A stretch of DNA of 11,465 bases from Pseudomonadota bacterium (GCA_021827445.1 JAKAVW010000065.1:1-11465), one strand, 5' to 3'. Shown: positions 1 to 8,387, counted from the stretch's first letter. Translations and numbers: made by a program. The notes: generated from the sequence alone by a model not told the origin.

Positions 1-1
1 C

Positions 2-3000
2 CCCGGCTACGGGTTCCTGAGCGAAAACGCGGACTTCGCGGAAAACTGCGAACAGGCCGGTATCACCTTCGTCGGCCCGACTCCTGAACAGATTCGTCAG
101 TTTGGCCTCAAGCATACGGCTCGCGCGCTTGCCATCGAAGCCGGAGTTCCGCTCGCACCGGGAACCGGGCTATTGATCGATGTGGATCAGGCTTGCGCCG
201 AAGCTGCGCGTATCGGGTATCCGGTCATGCTCAAGAGCACGGCTGGCGGTGGGGGTATCGGCCTGACCCGCTGCAATGACGAAGCGGAACTGCATCAGGC
301 CTTCGCTTCGGTGCAACGGCTGGGGCAAAACTTCTTTGCCAACTCCGGGGTATTTCTGGAGCGTTTCGTCGCCCGCGCGCGGCATGTGGAGGTGCAAATC
401 TTCGGTGACGGCCAGGGCCGAGTGCTGGCCCTGGGCGAGCGCGACTGCTCCCTGCAAAGGCGCAACCAGAAGGTGATCGAGGAAACTCCGGCACCGAATA
501 TGCCTCCGGCAACGCGGGAAGCGTTGTTCACTGCGGCCGAACGTCTGGGGATGACAGTATCCTACCGTAATGCCGGAACGGTTGAATTCATGTACGAAGC
601 GGAGCGTGACGCTTTCTATTTCCTGGAGGTAAACACCCGACTGCAGGTCGAACATCCGATCACCGAGATGGTCACTGGTATCGATCTGGTAGAATGGATG
701 TTGCGCACAGCGGCAGGCAACCCGCCAGAACTCTCCCGGCGTCCGGAATCGCGAGGAGTAGCCATTGAGGCCCGTATCTATGCGGAGGACCCCCTCAAGG
801 ACTTCCAGCCATCGCCCGGTTTGCTCACAGAGGTCCATTTCCCCGAAGATGTGCGAGTCGATAGCTATGTCGAAGGGGGCACTGAGGTCTCCAGCTTCTA
901 CGATCCGATGATCGCCAAGCTCATCGTGCATGGCGAGGACCGTGCGCAGGCATTGGGAAAATTGCAACGCGCCCTGGATCAGACCCGCATCGGCGGAATC
1001 GTCAGTAACCTCGGCTACCTGCGCCAGATCTCCCGTGCATCATTATTTGTCGATGCCCGGTTATCCACAACTGCACTGAGCGACTTCCAGTATCACCCCC
1101 GGGTGGCCGAGGTGTTGGACGGTGGCACCTACAGCACCATCCAGGACAATCCCGGCAGGGTCGGCTATTGGCATATCGGTGTGCCACCTTCCGGACCCAT
1201 GGATGACTACGCCTTTGATCTTGCCAATCGTCTGGTCGGCAACCCAAAGGGCGCGGCAGGTCTCGAATGTACCCTTGTCGGCGCGAGGATCCGTTTTCAC
1301 GTTGAGATCCACATCGCTCTGACCGGTGCTCCACTCAAGGCCACCCTGGATGGTCAGCCCGTAGAGGGTTGGCGCACCATCTTGGTGCGCGCCGGACAGG
1401 TGCTCGACATGGGGCGGGTGGAGGCGGGTTGCCGTGCTTACCTGGCCGTTGCCGGAGGTTTTGATGTGCCGGTTTATCTCGGTAGCCGCAGCACTTTTGC
1501 CCTCGGACAGTTTGGCGGACACGGCGGGCGGCCGATCCGCACCGGCGACATGCTGGCACTGGGAACGGCTGTATCTGCAGTCGCAATGCTTGAAGTGCCT
1601 GTACCGATGATTCCCCAATACGCGCAGCACTGGACCATCGGTGTGCTCTATGGTCCCCATGGCGCGCCCGATTTCTTTTCTCCCGAATTCATCAACCGGT
1701 TTTTCTCCACCGACTGGGAGGTACATTACAACTCCAATCGTCTCGGTATCCGTCTGATGGGTCCCCGTCCGGTATGGGCCAGGTCGGATGGCGGCGAAGC
1801 GGGGTTGCACCCATCCAATATCCACGATACCGAGTACGCCATCGGCGCCATCAACTTCACCGGCGATATGCCGGTGATTCTGGGTAAGGACGGCCCCAGT
1901 CTCGGTGGTTTTGTCTGTCCCGCCACCATCGCCAAGGCTGAGCTGTGGAAAATGGGACAAGTCAAGCCAGGTGACTGGGTGCGCTTTGTGCCCCTGGATT
2001 TCGCCACCGCCCGTCAGTTGGAAATGCTTCGGGATGGCGCCATCCAGACCTTGACTCCACTGCCTGGTCTTTGTCTGAATCAGCCTCCGGCCTGTCTACA
2101 GGGGGAACCGGTACTGGATTTGCGTCCTGCCCAGTCGGGATTGCCCGGGGTCGCCTATCGTCAGGCTGGGGACAGTTATGTCTTGCTCGAATATGGGGAC
2201 AACGTTCTGGATCTGCGCGCGCGTTTTCGTGTGCATGCATTGATGGAGGCTCTGAAAGCGCGCGCCGAACCGGGCATTGAGGAGCTTTCGCCCGGCGTGC
2301 GTTCGTTGCAGGTGCGTTATGACAGCCGGACCATTGATCAAGCGCGCCTGCTCGCCGTGTTACGAGAGATCGAGGACGGGCTTCCACCAATCCAGCGTAT
2401 GCAAGTGCCGGGACGCATCGTTCATCTTCCCCTCACCTTCGAGGATAGCGCGACCCTGGACGCGGTCAGTCGCTACCGCCAGTCGGTGCGCGATACCGCA
2501 CCCTGGCTGCCGCGCAATGCCGAGTTCATTCGCCGTATCAATGGGCTGGAGTCGGTTCAGGAAGTGATCGACACCATCTATGACGCTTCCTATCTGGTGC
2601 TGGGTCTGGGAGACGTCTACCTAGGAGCGCCCTGCGCGGTGCCGGTCGATCCGCGTCATCGTTTGCGCACTTCCAAGTACAACCCCGCGCGCACTTTTAC
2701 CGCCGAGGGCACTGTCGGTATCGGCGGGGTGTATATGTGTATCTACGGTATGGACTCTCCCGGCGGATACCAGCTCGTCGGTCGTACCCTACCCATCTGG
2801 AACACTTACCTGCGCAACCCGCAATTCATGAATGGCAAGCCCTGGTTGTTGCGCTTCTTTGATCAGGTTCGCTTCTATCCGGTCAGCGAGGAAACCCTGA
2901 CACAACTGCGGGACGCGTTTCGCTATGGTCGCCATGAGATCCGCATGGAGAAGACGGTCTTCGACCTGGGTGAGTATGAACGATTCCTGGAAGAAAACGC

Positions 3001-3358
3001 AGAGGCCATCGCCGCCTTCCAGTCACGCCAGGACGATGCCTTCGCACAGGAAATCACTCTGTGGTCGGAGGAAGAACTTAGCCCCGAGGCAGCGGTGCTG
3101 TCATCTATGGAACAAGACATGGGCCTCCAAGAACATGAAATCACGGTTTGTGCGGATATGACCAGTAGTGTCTGGAAATTTCTGGTAGAGCCAGGGCAAT
3201 CGATTCAGTCTGGCGAACCGCTGGTAATTCTGGAAGCCATGAAGATGGAATTCACTATCAGTGCGCCTTGTGCCGGAAAGATTACCCGTCTGCAGTACAA
3301 GACGGGAGATCTGGTGAGCCATGGTATGCCACTGCTGGTTATCGATACTGAGGAGTAA
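2..3358 (+). CDS. uca: Urea carboxylase-family biotin enzyme (urea or guanidine carboxylase), 5'-partial
   Basis: ATP- and biotin-dependent carboxylase that puts CO2 on urea (giving allophanate) or, in many bacterial members, on guanidine. The frame is open from base 2, so the N-terminus lies outside the window; the visible part is 1118 residues, lacking roughly the first 80. Domains in order: biotin carboxylase, opening with PGYGFLSEN, then the glycine-rich ATP loop KSTAGGGGIGL and FLEVNTRLQVEHPITE; the KipA-like carboxyltransferase half (AHS2; GTYSTIQDNPGRVGYWHIG, PPSGPMDDYAFDLANRL); the KipI-like half (AHS1; SYVLLEYGDNVLDLRARFRV, SKYNPARTFTAEGTVGIGG, YGMDSPGGYQLVGRT); and a C-terminal biotin carrier domain with EAMKMEF. 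The biotinylated Lys is visible residue 1081, 37 from the C-terminus, as expected. No stop or frameshift interrupts it. A GntR regulator follows after seven bases. The family is certain; urea versus guanidine is not, because no allophanate hydrolase or carboxyguanidine deiminase is in view. Confidence 0.95.
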   Translation, partial: PGYGFLSENADFAENCEQAGITFVGPTPEQIRQFGLKHTARALAIEAGVPLAPGTGLLIDVDQACAEAARIGYPVMLKSTAGGGGIGLTRCNDEAELHQAFASVQRLGQNFFANSGVFLERFVARARHVEVQIFGDGQGRVLALGERDCSLQRRNQKVIEETPAPNMPPATREALFTAAERLGMTVSYRNAGTVEFMYEAERDAFYFLEVNTRLQVEHPITEMVTGIDLVEWMLRTAAGNPPELSRRPESRGVAIEARIYAEDPLKDFQPSPGLLTEVHFPEDVRVDSYVEGGTEVSSFYDPMIAKLIVHGEDRAQALGKLQRALDQTRIGGIVSNLGYLRQISRASLFVDARLSTTALSDFQYHPRVAEVLDGGTYSTIQDNPGRVGYWHIGVPPSGPMDDYAFDLANRLVGNPKGAAGLECTLVGARIRFHVEIHIALTGAPLKATLDGQPVEGWRTILVRAGQVLDMGRVEAGCRAYLAVAGGFDVPVYLGSRSTFALGQFGGHGGRPIRTGDMLALGTAVSAVAMLEVPVPMIPQYAQHWTIGVLYGPHGAPDFFSPEFINRFFSTDWEVHYNSNRLGIRLMGPRPVWARSDGGEAGLHPSNIHDTEYAIGAINFTGDMPVILGKDGPSLGGFVCPATIAKAELWKMGQVKPGDWVRFVPLDFATARQLEMLRDGAIQTLTPLPGLCLNQPPACLQGEPVLDLRPAQSGLPGVAYRQAGDSYVLLEYGDNVLDLRARFRVHALMEALKARAEPGIEELSPGVRSLQVRYDSRTIDQARLLAVLREIEDGLPPIQRMQVPGRIVHLPLTFEDSATLDAVSRYRQSVRDTAPWLPRNAEFIRRINGLESVQEVIDTIYDASYLVLGLGDVYLGAPCAVPVDPRHRLRTSKYNPARTFTAEGTVGIGGVYMCIYGMDSPGGYQLVGRTLPIWNTYLRNPQFMNGKPWLLRFFDQVRFYPVSEETLTQLRDAFRYGRHEIRMEKTVFDLGEYERFLEENAEAIAAFQSRQDDAFAQEITLWSEEELSPEAAVLSSMEQDMGLQEHEITVCADMTSSVWKFLVEPGQSIQSGEPLVILEAMKMEFTISAPCAGKITRLQYKTGDLVSHGMPLLVIDTEE

Positions 3359-3365
3359 TAACTCT

Positions 3366-4070
3366 ATGCATAACTACGCCACAGAAAGCGACACACTGGT
3401 CCCGCTGAACCGTGCGGAGGACACCTACCGACGGTTAAAAGAGGATCTGTTCAATTTCCGCCTGCTGCCGGGCGATCATTTCAGCGAAAACGAGATTGCC
3501 GCACGCATGGAGGTGAGCCGCACTCCGGTACGTGAAGCGCTCTTCCGCCTGCAGCGTGAAGGATACGTAAGTGTCTTGCCCCGAATGGGTTGGCAGGTAC
3601 GACCACTGGACTTCGAGAAATTCGATCAAATCTACGAAGTGCGAATCCTTCTGGAAGAATCTTCCCTGCAGCGTCTGTCGCGTAAGGACAAGGTGTCAAG
3701 TATTGGAGCTTTAATGCAGACCTGGTGTTGTCCGCCGGATTTGCGGGAAAGCAATGCGAAGACCGTCTGGATGCTGGATGAGGATTTCCATGCCGGGTTG
3801 GTGGCGGCAGGGGGAAATCCAGAAATGTGGCGTATTCATCACGACGTCATGGAACGGTTGCGCATTATTCGCCGACTGGATTTCACCAAGCCACAAAGAG
3901 TCACCGCGACCTATGAAGAACATGCCGCGATTCTCGAACAAATCCATCGCGGCCGCATTGGTGAGGCGCAGCGACTTCTGAGATCGCACATTGATGCTAG
4001 TCGCCTAGAGGTGCGCAAGATCACCCTGAGCATGCTTTACGAAGCCCGCCTCGAAAAAGGTAACACCTGA
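3366..4070 (+). CDS. GntR-family transcriptional regulator, FadR/FCD subfamily
   Basis: DNA-binding, ligand-responsive regulator of 234 residues. The N-terminal winged helix (about residues 17-80) contains the GntR signature: LPGDHFSENEIAARMEVSRT, then PVREALFRLQREGYV and the wing. The C-terminal all-helical FCD domain (about 87-225) keeps the usual metal-ligand pattern: D138-x3-H142, H186 in EEHAAI and H209 in RSHIDA. FCD domains bind small acids or metal-ligand complexes. The ATG at 3366 is chosen because GGAG sits at 3352-3355, overlapping the end of the carboxylase gene, and because the 15 extra residues reachable upstream would lie inside that gene. The seven-base gap suggests co-transcription with the carboxylase. 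Its position between the carboxylase and the amide block makes it the best local candidate controller of one or both; the palindrome at 5540-5552 fits its subfamily's operator. Its effector cannot be read from sequence. Confidence 0.93.
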   Translation: MHNYATESDTLVPLNRAEDTYRRLKEDLFNFRLLPGDHFSENEIAARMEVSRTPVREALFRLQREGYVSVLPRMGWQVRPLDFEKFDQIYEVRILLEESSLQRLSRKDKVSSIGALMQTWCCPPDLRESNAKTVWMLDEDFHAGLVAAGGNPEMWRIHHDVMERLRIIRRLDFTKPQRVTATYEEHAAILEQIHRGRIGEAQRLLRSHIDASRLEVRKITLSMLYEARLEKGNT

Positions 4071-4289
4071 TGGACGCGAACAATAGGTAAATGTGCGAGA
4101 TAGAAATCCCATTTGTGCCGCCATATACGAAATCAAGGAGATGCGATGAAACATGAGATATGAAATTGCAATTTGGCGATACATCGGCCTTGTGACTGGC
4201 CGTGTGTGGTGCGACTGAGATATTTAGGAGACTAAGACATGGTTACAGAACGGAAGCAAGGGCTATTGGCTAACGAAGGGAGTAAAGTC

Positions 4290-5477
4290 ATGAAGTTTTT
4301 GGTTAAAAAGATTACGCTAGCCGCATTGCTAAGTATAGCCGCAGCAACAAATACTGCTGCTAACGCGTTTGGTTTACCTTCATCATCATTTAAGATAGAT
4401 GCAGGACCCGTAGGCAACGTAAGCGTACAAGGAGTGCTGTCCGGATATGGGGTATGGCAAGATAACCCGTCTCCTTCATCAGTTGGACTTCTCGCAAGTA
4501 AACATGTGGGCACGGCGGTAAGTAACGCTTTTGTAATTGTTCAGAAAGATACGGGTTTGTTGCAGTTTTATGTGCAGACTGGTGCATACAGCTTCCCTCA
4601 GGTAGGTGCACCACTTGCTTCATCAAGGTCATCCATAAATGTTTGGGGACCTCTTACTTGGGCTTATCTGACCATAGCCCCATCAAAAAATTTCTCATTT
4701 GAGATAGGAAGGCTACCGGTGTTGTATGGTCATACCAGCACATTTAGCTATCAAAGAAATAGCATAGAAGGGGGCATGCTTTGGGGTATAGAGACGGGTC
4801 TAAACAGGGGTATACAACTCAACTTCACAAAAGGCCCGATGAGCCTTTCGGTGTCCTGGAACGATGGTTATTATTCCAATCGTTATAATTGGGTAGATGG
4901 ACTACTGACCTACACAATCAATGATAACAATAGTATTGATGTGTATGGTGGCGGAAATCTTGGGTCCACGGGAACCTTAGCTGATTATGAAGGCATCTCT
5001 AGCTATTCCCATAATCCATATGTCAATGCCAGTCTGGGTCTTGATAATAGTGATATATACGGAATTTATTATGAATATACGAACGGGCCGCTGTCAATTA
5101 GCCCTGAAGTACAAGTAATAGACACCCCAAAAAACAAGAACTTTGGAACCACCAAAGGATCTTATAATTTGGGAGTCAGTCTTCAAGCAAATTATCAATT
5201 CTCCAAAACCTGGTCTTTAGCCACTGATCTCAATTACGCGACAGCTAGCGGGATACCTGGTGACGGGGGGATTGCAGGGAACTTTCTTGGTTATGGCAAT
5301 GGAATGCATGCATGGGCATTCGATATTACCCCAACGTATCAATCTGGTGGTTATTTTATCAGAGAGGAGCTCTCTTTAGTGCATGTCTCCAATTACGCAC
5401 CTGGGAATGTATTTGGGACGCAAGGCACAAACCCGACCCAAGTCCGAGCAATGTTAGAAACAGGCTTCATGTTCTAG
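4290..5477 (+). CDS. Outer-membrane beta-barrel porin (OmpL-like porin-2 type), candidate amide/urea porin
   Basis: Predicted outer-membrane channel of 395 residues. It opens with a classical signal peptide, MKFLVKKITLAALLSIAAAT, ending in the cleavage-like NTAANA, so the mature protein starts near residue 27. The rest is rich in Gly, Ser, Asn and aromatic residues in alternating strands, and it ends in the Phe typical of barrel proteins (ETGFMF). WGPLTWAYL, FEIGRLPVLYGH and WGIETGLNRGIQLNF resemble the OmpL-like putative porin-2 family. The ATG at 4290 is preferred because the signal peptide begins there and GAAGGGAG lies at 4275-4282. An in-frame ATG at 4239 with AGGAG at 4226-4230 would add 17 residues that do not look like a signal sequence. 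Methylophilus methylotrophus has a porin, FmdC, induced by short amides and urea; the neighbours here suggest the same job, but that is inference. It is AT-richer than the upstream genes. Confidence 0.82.
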   Translation: MKFLVKKITLAALLSIAAATNTAANAFGLPSSSFKIDAGPVGNVSVQGVLSGYGVWQDNPSPSSVGLLASKHVGTAVSNAFVIVQKDTGLLQFYVQTGAYSFPQVGAPLASSRSSINVWGPLTWAYLTIAPSKNFSFEIGRLPVLYGHTSTFSYQRNSIEGGMLWGIETGLNRGIQLNFTKGPMSLSVSWNDGYYSNRYNWVDGLLTYTINDNNSIDVYGGGNLGSTGTLADYEGISSYSHNPYVNASLGLDNSDIYGIYYEYTNGPLSISPEVQVIDTPKNKNFGTTKGSYNLGVSLQANYQFSKTWSLATDLNYATASGIPGDGGIAGNFLGYGNGMHAWAFDITPTYQSGGYFIREELSLVHVSNYAPGNVFGTQGTNPTQVRAMLETGFMF

Positions 5478-5539
5478 CACAGTATATCTAGTCTAATCCG
5501 CGAGATTCACACTTTGGCATAAATACATAAAGTTTACAA

Positions 5540-5552
5540 TTCGTAATACGAA
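5540..5552. promoter_or_regulatory. 13-bp perfect palindrome, candidate GntR operator before the permease gene
   Basis: TTCGTA-A-TACGAA is a perfect inverted repeat lying 49 bases upstream of the permease ATG. Its core, 5541-5551, fits the FadR-subfamily GntR consensus TNGTNNNACNA at every fixed position. It touches possible promoter elements: TTTACA at 5533-5538 (a -35 candidate) or TTGGCA at 5514-5519 with TACAAT at 5535-5540 (15-base spacing, short). A regulator bound here would cover a -10/start region or a spacer. Which protein binds is inference, but a GntR gene of the right subfamily lies 1.5 kb upstream. Confidence 0.5.
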
Positions 5553-5601
5553 GCATTCAACCGTCGCCTGGTAATCTGATGTTTAGAAATGGAGATATCA
5601 T

Positions 5602-7260
5602 ATGGTTACTGCAGTCAATAAAAAACCTGAATCACGATCAAAACGCATATTCGGCGGATTAGTCAATAATCCAGTTTTAGAGGACTACTCTCTTCGCTAT
5701 GCACCATCAGGCTTTCGGACGTGGTCTGAGTACGGCGTGGCTATGGCAGCACTTGGAGGTATAGCTTACATGGCCGACTTGGCCATTGGGGGATCATTAG
5801 CGATTCAATATGGTTTTACAAATGCATTCTGGGGAATACTTACTGCTGCGATAATCATTTTTATGACAGGCATCCCTATAGCCTATTATTCATCAAAATA
5901 CAATGTTGACGTGGATCTTTTGACACGCGGTGCCGGATTTGGATATCTGGGCTCTACTATTACCTCATTGATCTATGCATCATTTACCTTCATTTTTTTC
6001 GCACTTGAAGGCTCGGTAATGGCCCAGGCCTTTACATTGTTTTTTGGGATACCTATAGCGGTCTCCTATATAGTTGCTTCGCTGATTATTATTCCACTCG
6101 TGATTTTTGGTATGACTGCATTGTCTGTATTGCAGAAGTGGACGAACCCAATCTGGATCGCCTTGTTTGTATTGCCCATCGTGGCTATTCTCGTAAAAGA
6201 CCCACAGACTGTCGCAACTTGGGTGGCGTTTGGTGGCAAGTCGCCGAGCGGCTCTGGATTTGACCCCTTGCTGTGGGGAAGTGCGGCTGGTATCGCGCTC
6301 TCTCTCATCGCGCAAATTGGAGAGCAGGCCGACTATCTTCGCTTTATGCCGGAACAACGTACAGACAAGAAGTGGGTGTGGTGGTTTGCCGTTTTGGCCG
6401 CTGGGCCGGGTTGGGTTGTTTTAGGCGCCACCAAACAGCTCATGGGTTCATTTCTTTCATCGATTGCTGTATCAAATGGCACTCCCATGGCCGATGCAAA
6501 CGAACCTATACATATGTACATCGCTGGTTTTGGTTATGCCTTTCCGGCCATAGCTTTTGTTTTGGCGGCAATATTTATTTTTATGTCTCAAATAAAGATC
6601 AATGTTACCAATGCCTACTCCGGGTCTTTATCCTGGTCCAATTTTTTCTCCCGGGTGACCCATAAGCATCCCGGTCGTGTTGTGTACATTTTTCTCAACG
6701 TTGGTATTGCGCTGGCCTTAATGGAAGGGAACATGTTTTCGGTGCTAGGCACCATACTTGGTTTTTATTCCAATATTGCTGTTGCTTGGATCGGTGCAGT
6801 TGTGGCGGATCTGGTTATTAACAAGCCATTACTAAAGCTCAGCCCATCATATGTAGAATTTAAACGTGCGCATCTCTACAATATTAATCCTGTCGGGTTT
6901 GGTGCTATGGTGATTGCCTCGATCATTTCTGTTGCAGCTTTCTTTGGAGCATTTGGTCCTTGGGGCGAATCATTTAGTGCATTCATTGCGCTAGCGATTG
7001 CATTTATTTTGTCACCAATTATTGCCATTATGACCAAAGGAAAATATTATATTGCTAGGGATCCACATTATCATGCAGGCACTCACCATGATGTTCTTGC
7101 CTGTGTAACATGCGGTTTTGAATATGAGAAAGAAGATATGGCTTGCTGTCCGGCGCATGACGGTCCAATTTGCTCCCTCTGCTGTTCTCTGGATAGTGAA
7201 TGTCATGACATGTGTAAAAACGTCGGGGCAATAAAGGATGTACCTGTTAAGTGCGCGTGA
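5602..7260 (+). CDS. NCS1-family (cytosine/purine/allantoin permease-like) transporter with cysteine-rich C-terminal tail
   Basis: Inner-membrane secondary transporter of 552 residues. The start has TGGAG at 5590-5594, seven bases before the ATG. After a polar N-terminus (about 1-45, with NNPVLEDYSLRYAP as in the CodB-like group) come about twelve hydrophobic segments over residues 46-480, with charged loops such as IAQIGEQADYLRFMPEQRTDKKW. This is the layout of the purine-cytosine permease branch of NCS1. Residues 480-552 form a soluble tail with ten cysteines: CVTC, DMACCPAHDGPICSLCC, then ECHDMC, probably a metal-binding module. I recall similar cysteine-rich segments next to permease-like domains in some sensor kinases; here no kinase follows. 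Lying between a porin and two amidases, it probably imports their substrate (formamide, a short amide, or urea). Known NCS1 substrates are nucleobases, allantoin and hydantoins, so this substrate is an inference from context. Confidence 0.88.
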   Translation: MVTAVNKKPESRSKRIFGGLVNNPVLEDYSLRYAPSGFRTWSEYGVAMAALGGIAYMADLAIGGSLAIQYGFTNAFWGILTAAIIIFMTGIPIAYYSSKYNVDVDLLTRGAGFGYLGSTITSLIYASFTFIFFALEGSVMAQAFTLFFGIPIAVSYIVASLIIIPLVIFGMTALSVLQKWTNPIWIALFVLPIVAILVKDPQTVATWVAFGGKSPSGSGFDPLLWGSAAGIALSLIAQIGEQADYLRFMPEQRTDKKWVWWFAVLAAGPGWVVLGATKQLMGSFLSSIAVSNGTPMADANEPIHMYIAGFGYAFPAIAFVLAAIFIFMSQIKINVTNAYSGSLSWSNFFSRVTHKHPGRVVYIFLNVGIALALMEGNMFSVLGTILGFYSNIAVAWIGAVVADLVINKPLLKLSPSYVEFKRAHLYNINPVGFGAMVIASIISVAAFFGAFGPWGESFSAFIALAIAFILSPIIAIMTKGKYYIARDPHYHAGTHHDVLACVTCGFEYEKEDMACCPAHDGPICSLCCSLDSECHDMCKNVGAIKDVPVKCA

Positions 7261-7267
7261 CGCCATT

Positions 7268-7316
7268 TTACGAAAGTACGCTGATGTATTAGCACACTTC
7301 ACATAACCTTTCGTGA
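7268..7316. repeat. Imperfect inverted repeat in the permease-amiF gap
   Basis: TTACGAAAG (7268-7276) and CTTTCGTGA (7308-7316) pair over nine positions with one G-T wobble and a 31-base loop. As a hairpin it is weak; the two copies could also be separate half-sites, and TACGAA also ends the palindrome at 5540-5552. AAAGGAG of the amiF ribosome binding site follows at 7328-7334. No T-run follows, so it is not a good terminator. Confidence 0.3.
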
Positions 7317-7340
7317 CCATGTTGATTAAAGGAGAAATTT

Positions 7341-8351
7341 ATGGGTAGCACAGGAAGTGTTAGTTCTTGGGATGAGGCACTGCTCGTCGCAATGATTCAG
7401 TATCCGGTGCCTGTCATAAAGGGGCCTGAGGATATTCAGGTGCAGGTGGAGCAAATATGCCGGGCGGTTGATAACACAAAAGCAGGATATCCCGGATTGG
7501 ATGTTATTGTTTTTCCAGAATACTCCACGCAGGGTCTTAACACAGCCATTTGGACCTATGATGAGATGCTCTTAACTTTAGAAAGTCCGGAAATCGCAAA
7601 ATTCAAGGCTGCCTGTATTAGGAATAAGCTTTGGGGAGTTTTTTCGCTCATGGAAAAAAACGAGGACCCTAAAAAAGCGCCATACAATGCTGCAATAATT
7701 ATAAATGACAACGGCGAAATAGCATTACACTATAGAAAATTACAGCCTTGGGTTCCGATTGAGCCTTGGTCACCTGGTAACTACGGAATGCCTGTCTGCG
7801 ATGGCCCAAAGGGTTCAAAGCTTGCAATATGCATTTGCCATGATGGAATGTTTCCAGAACTTGCAAGAGAAGCGGCCTACAAGGGTGCCAATGTTTATAT
7901 TCGGATCTCTGGTTATTCAACACAGGTTAATGATCAATGGATATGGACGAATAAAACTAATGCTTGGCAGAATCTTATGTATACTATATCTGTCAATCTT
8001 GCAGGCTATGATGGAGTTTTCTATTATTTTGGAGAAGGCACAATATGTAACTATGATGGAAATGTGATACAGCAAGGGCATCGTAATCCGTGGGAAATAG
8101 TTACTGCCGAGTTGTTTCCAAGATTGGTTGATAAAGCTCGAGAAAACTGGGCATTAGAAAATAATATTTTCAATCTTGGCTGTCGTGCGTATGTTGGACA
8201 GCCTGGTGGTGAGAAAGCAAACTATCTTACTTGGGTTCGTGATTTAGCTAACGGTGAATACAAACTGCCTTGGGATGATAAAATTAAGGTTCGTGATGGT
8301 TGGGAATACTACCCTGATGGTGTAAAACTTGGTCCTATGCCAAAAACCTAG
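7341..8351 (+). CDS. amiF: Formamidase AmiF (formamide amidohydrolase)
   Basis: Cytoplasmic nitrilase-superfamily enzyme that hydrolyses formamide to formate and ammonia (EC 3.5.1.49). The 336 residues align over their whole length with Helicobacter pylori AmiF as I remember it, from the opening MGSTGS to the C-terminal PGGEKANYLTWVRDLANGEY. The catalytic triad falls at the family numbers: Glu60 in VFPEYSTQGLN, Lys133 in HYRKLQPW and Cys166 in ICICHDGM. Other family stretches are YKGANVYIRISGYSTQVNDQ and NLGCRAYVG. AAAGGAG at 7328-7334 sits six bases before the ATG. It lies 80 bases behind the permease gene, consistent with one transcript or a short regulated gap. A second, related amidase (AmiE) follows; the two share the fold but differ in substrate signature. 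Ammonia release fits nitrogen supply, and possibly pH defence. Confidence 0.95.
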   Translation: MGSTGSVSSWDEALLVAMIQYPVPVIKGPEDIQVQVEQICRAVDNTKAGYPGLDVIVFPEYSTQGLNTAIWTYDEMLLTLESPEIAKFKAACIRNKLWGVFSLMEKNEDPKKAPYNAAIIINDNGEIALHYRKLQPWVPIEPWSPGNYGMPVCDGPKGSKLAICICHDGMFPELAREAAYKGANVYIRISGYSTQVNDQWIWTNKTNAWQNLMYTISVNLAGYDGVFYYFGEGTICNYDGNVIQQGHRNPWEIVTAELFPRLVDKARENWALENNIFNLGCRAYVGQPGGEKANYLTWVRDLANGEYKLPWDDKIKVRDGWEYYPDGVKLGPMPKT

Positions 8352-8387
8352 GTTGCTAGACTTTAATTGACTATAGTTTAGGATTTG

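Noticed and set aside
173..175. TTG at 173 as the start of the carboxylase
   Set aside because: The frame continues upstream to base 2 with conserved biotin carboxylase residues (PGYGFLSEN), so the start is outside the window and TTG is an internal Leu.
170..967. 265-residue minus-strand open frame in the carboxylase gene
   Set aside because: It overlaps the conserved biotin carboxylase domain and has no recognisable motif.
1061..1960. 299-residue open frame on the minus strand inside the carboxylase gene
   Set aside because: It is antisense to clearly coding sequence in a GC-rich gene, where long shadow frames are common; it shows no domain and no ribosome binding site.
4195..4215. Sigma-54 promoter upstream of the porin (TGGC...GC)
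   Set aside because: GG and GC are separated by 11 bases, not the required 10, and the -24 box is poor.
5511..5535. Sigma-54 promoter upstream of the permease (TTTGGCAT)
   Set aside because: The -24-like box is good, but no GC occurs at the -12 position.
6273..6665. 130-residue + strand open frame inside the permease gene
   Set aside because: It is a shadow of the permease in another frame; the permease frame holds continuous membrane spans and family motifs.
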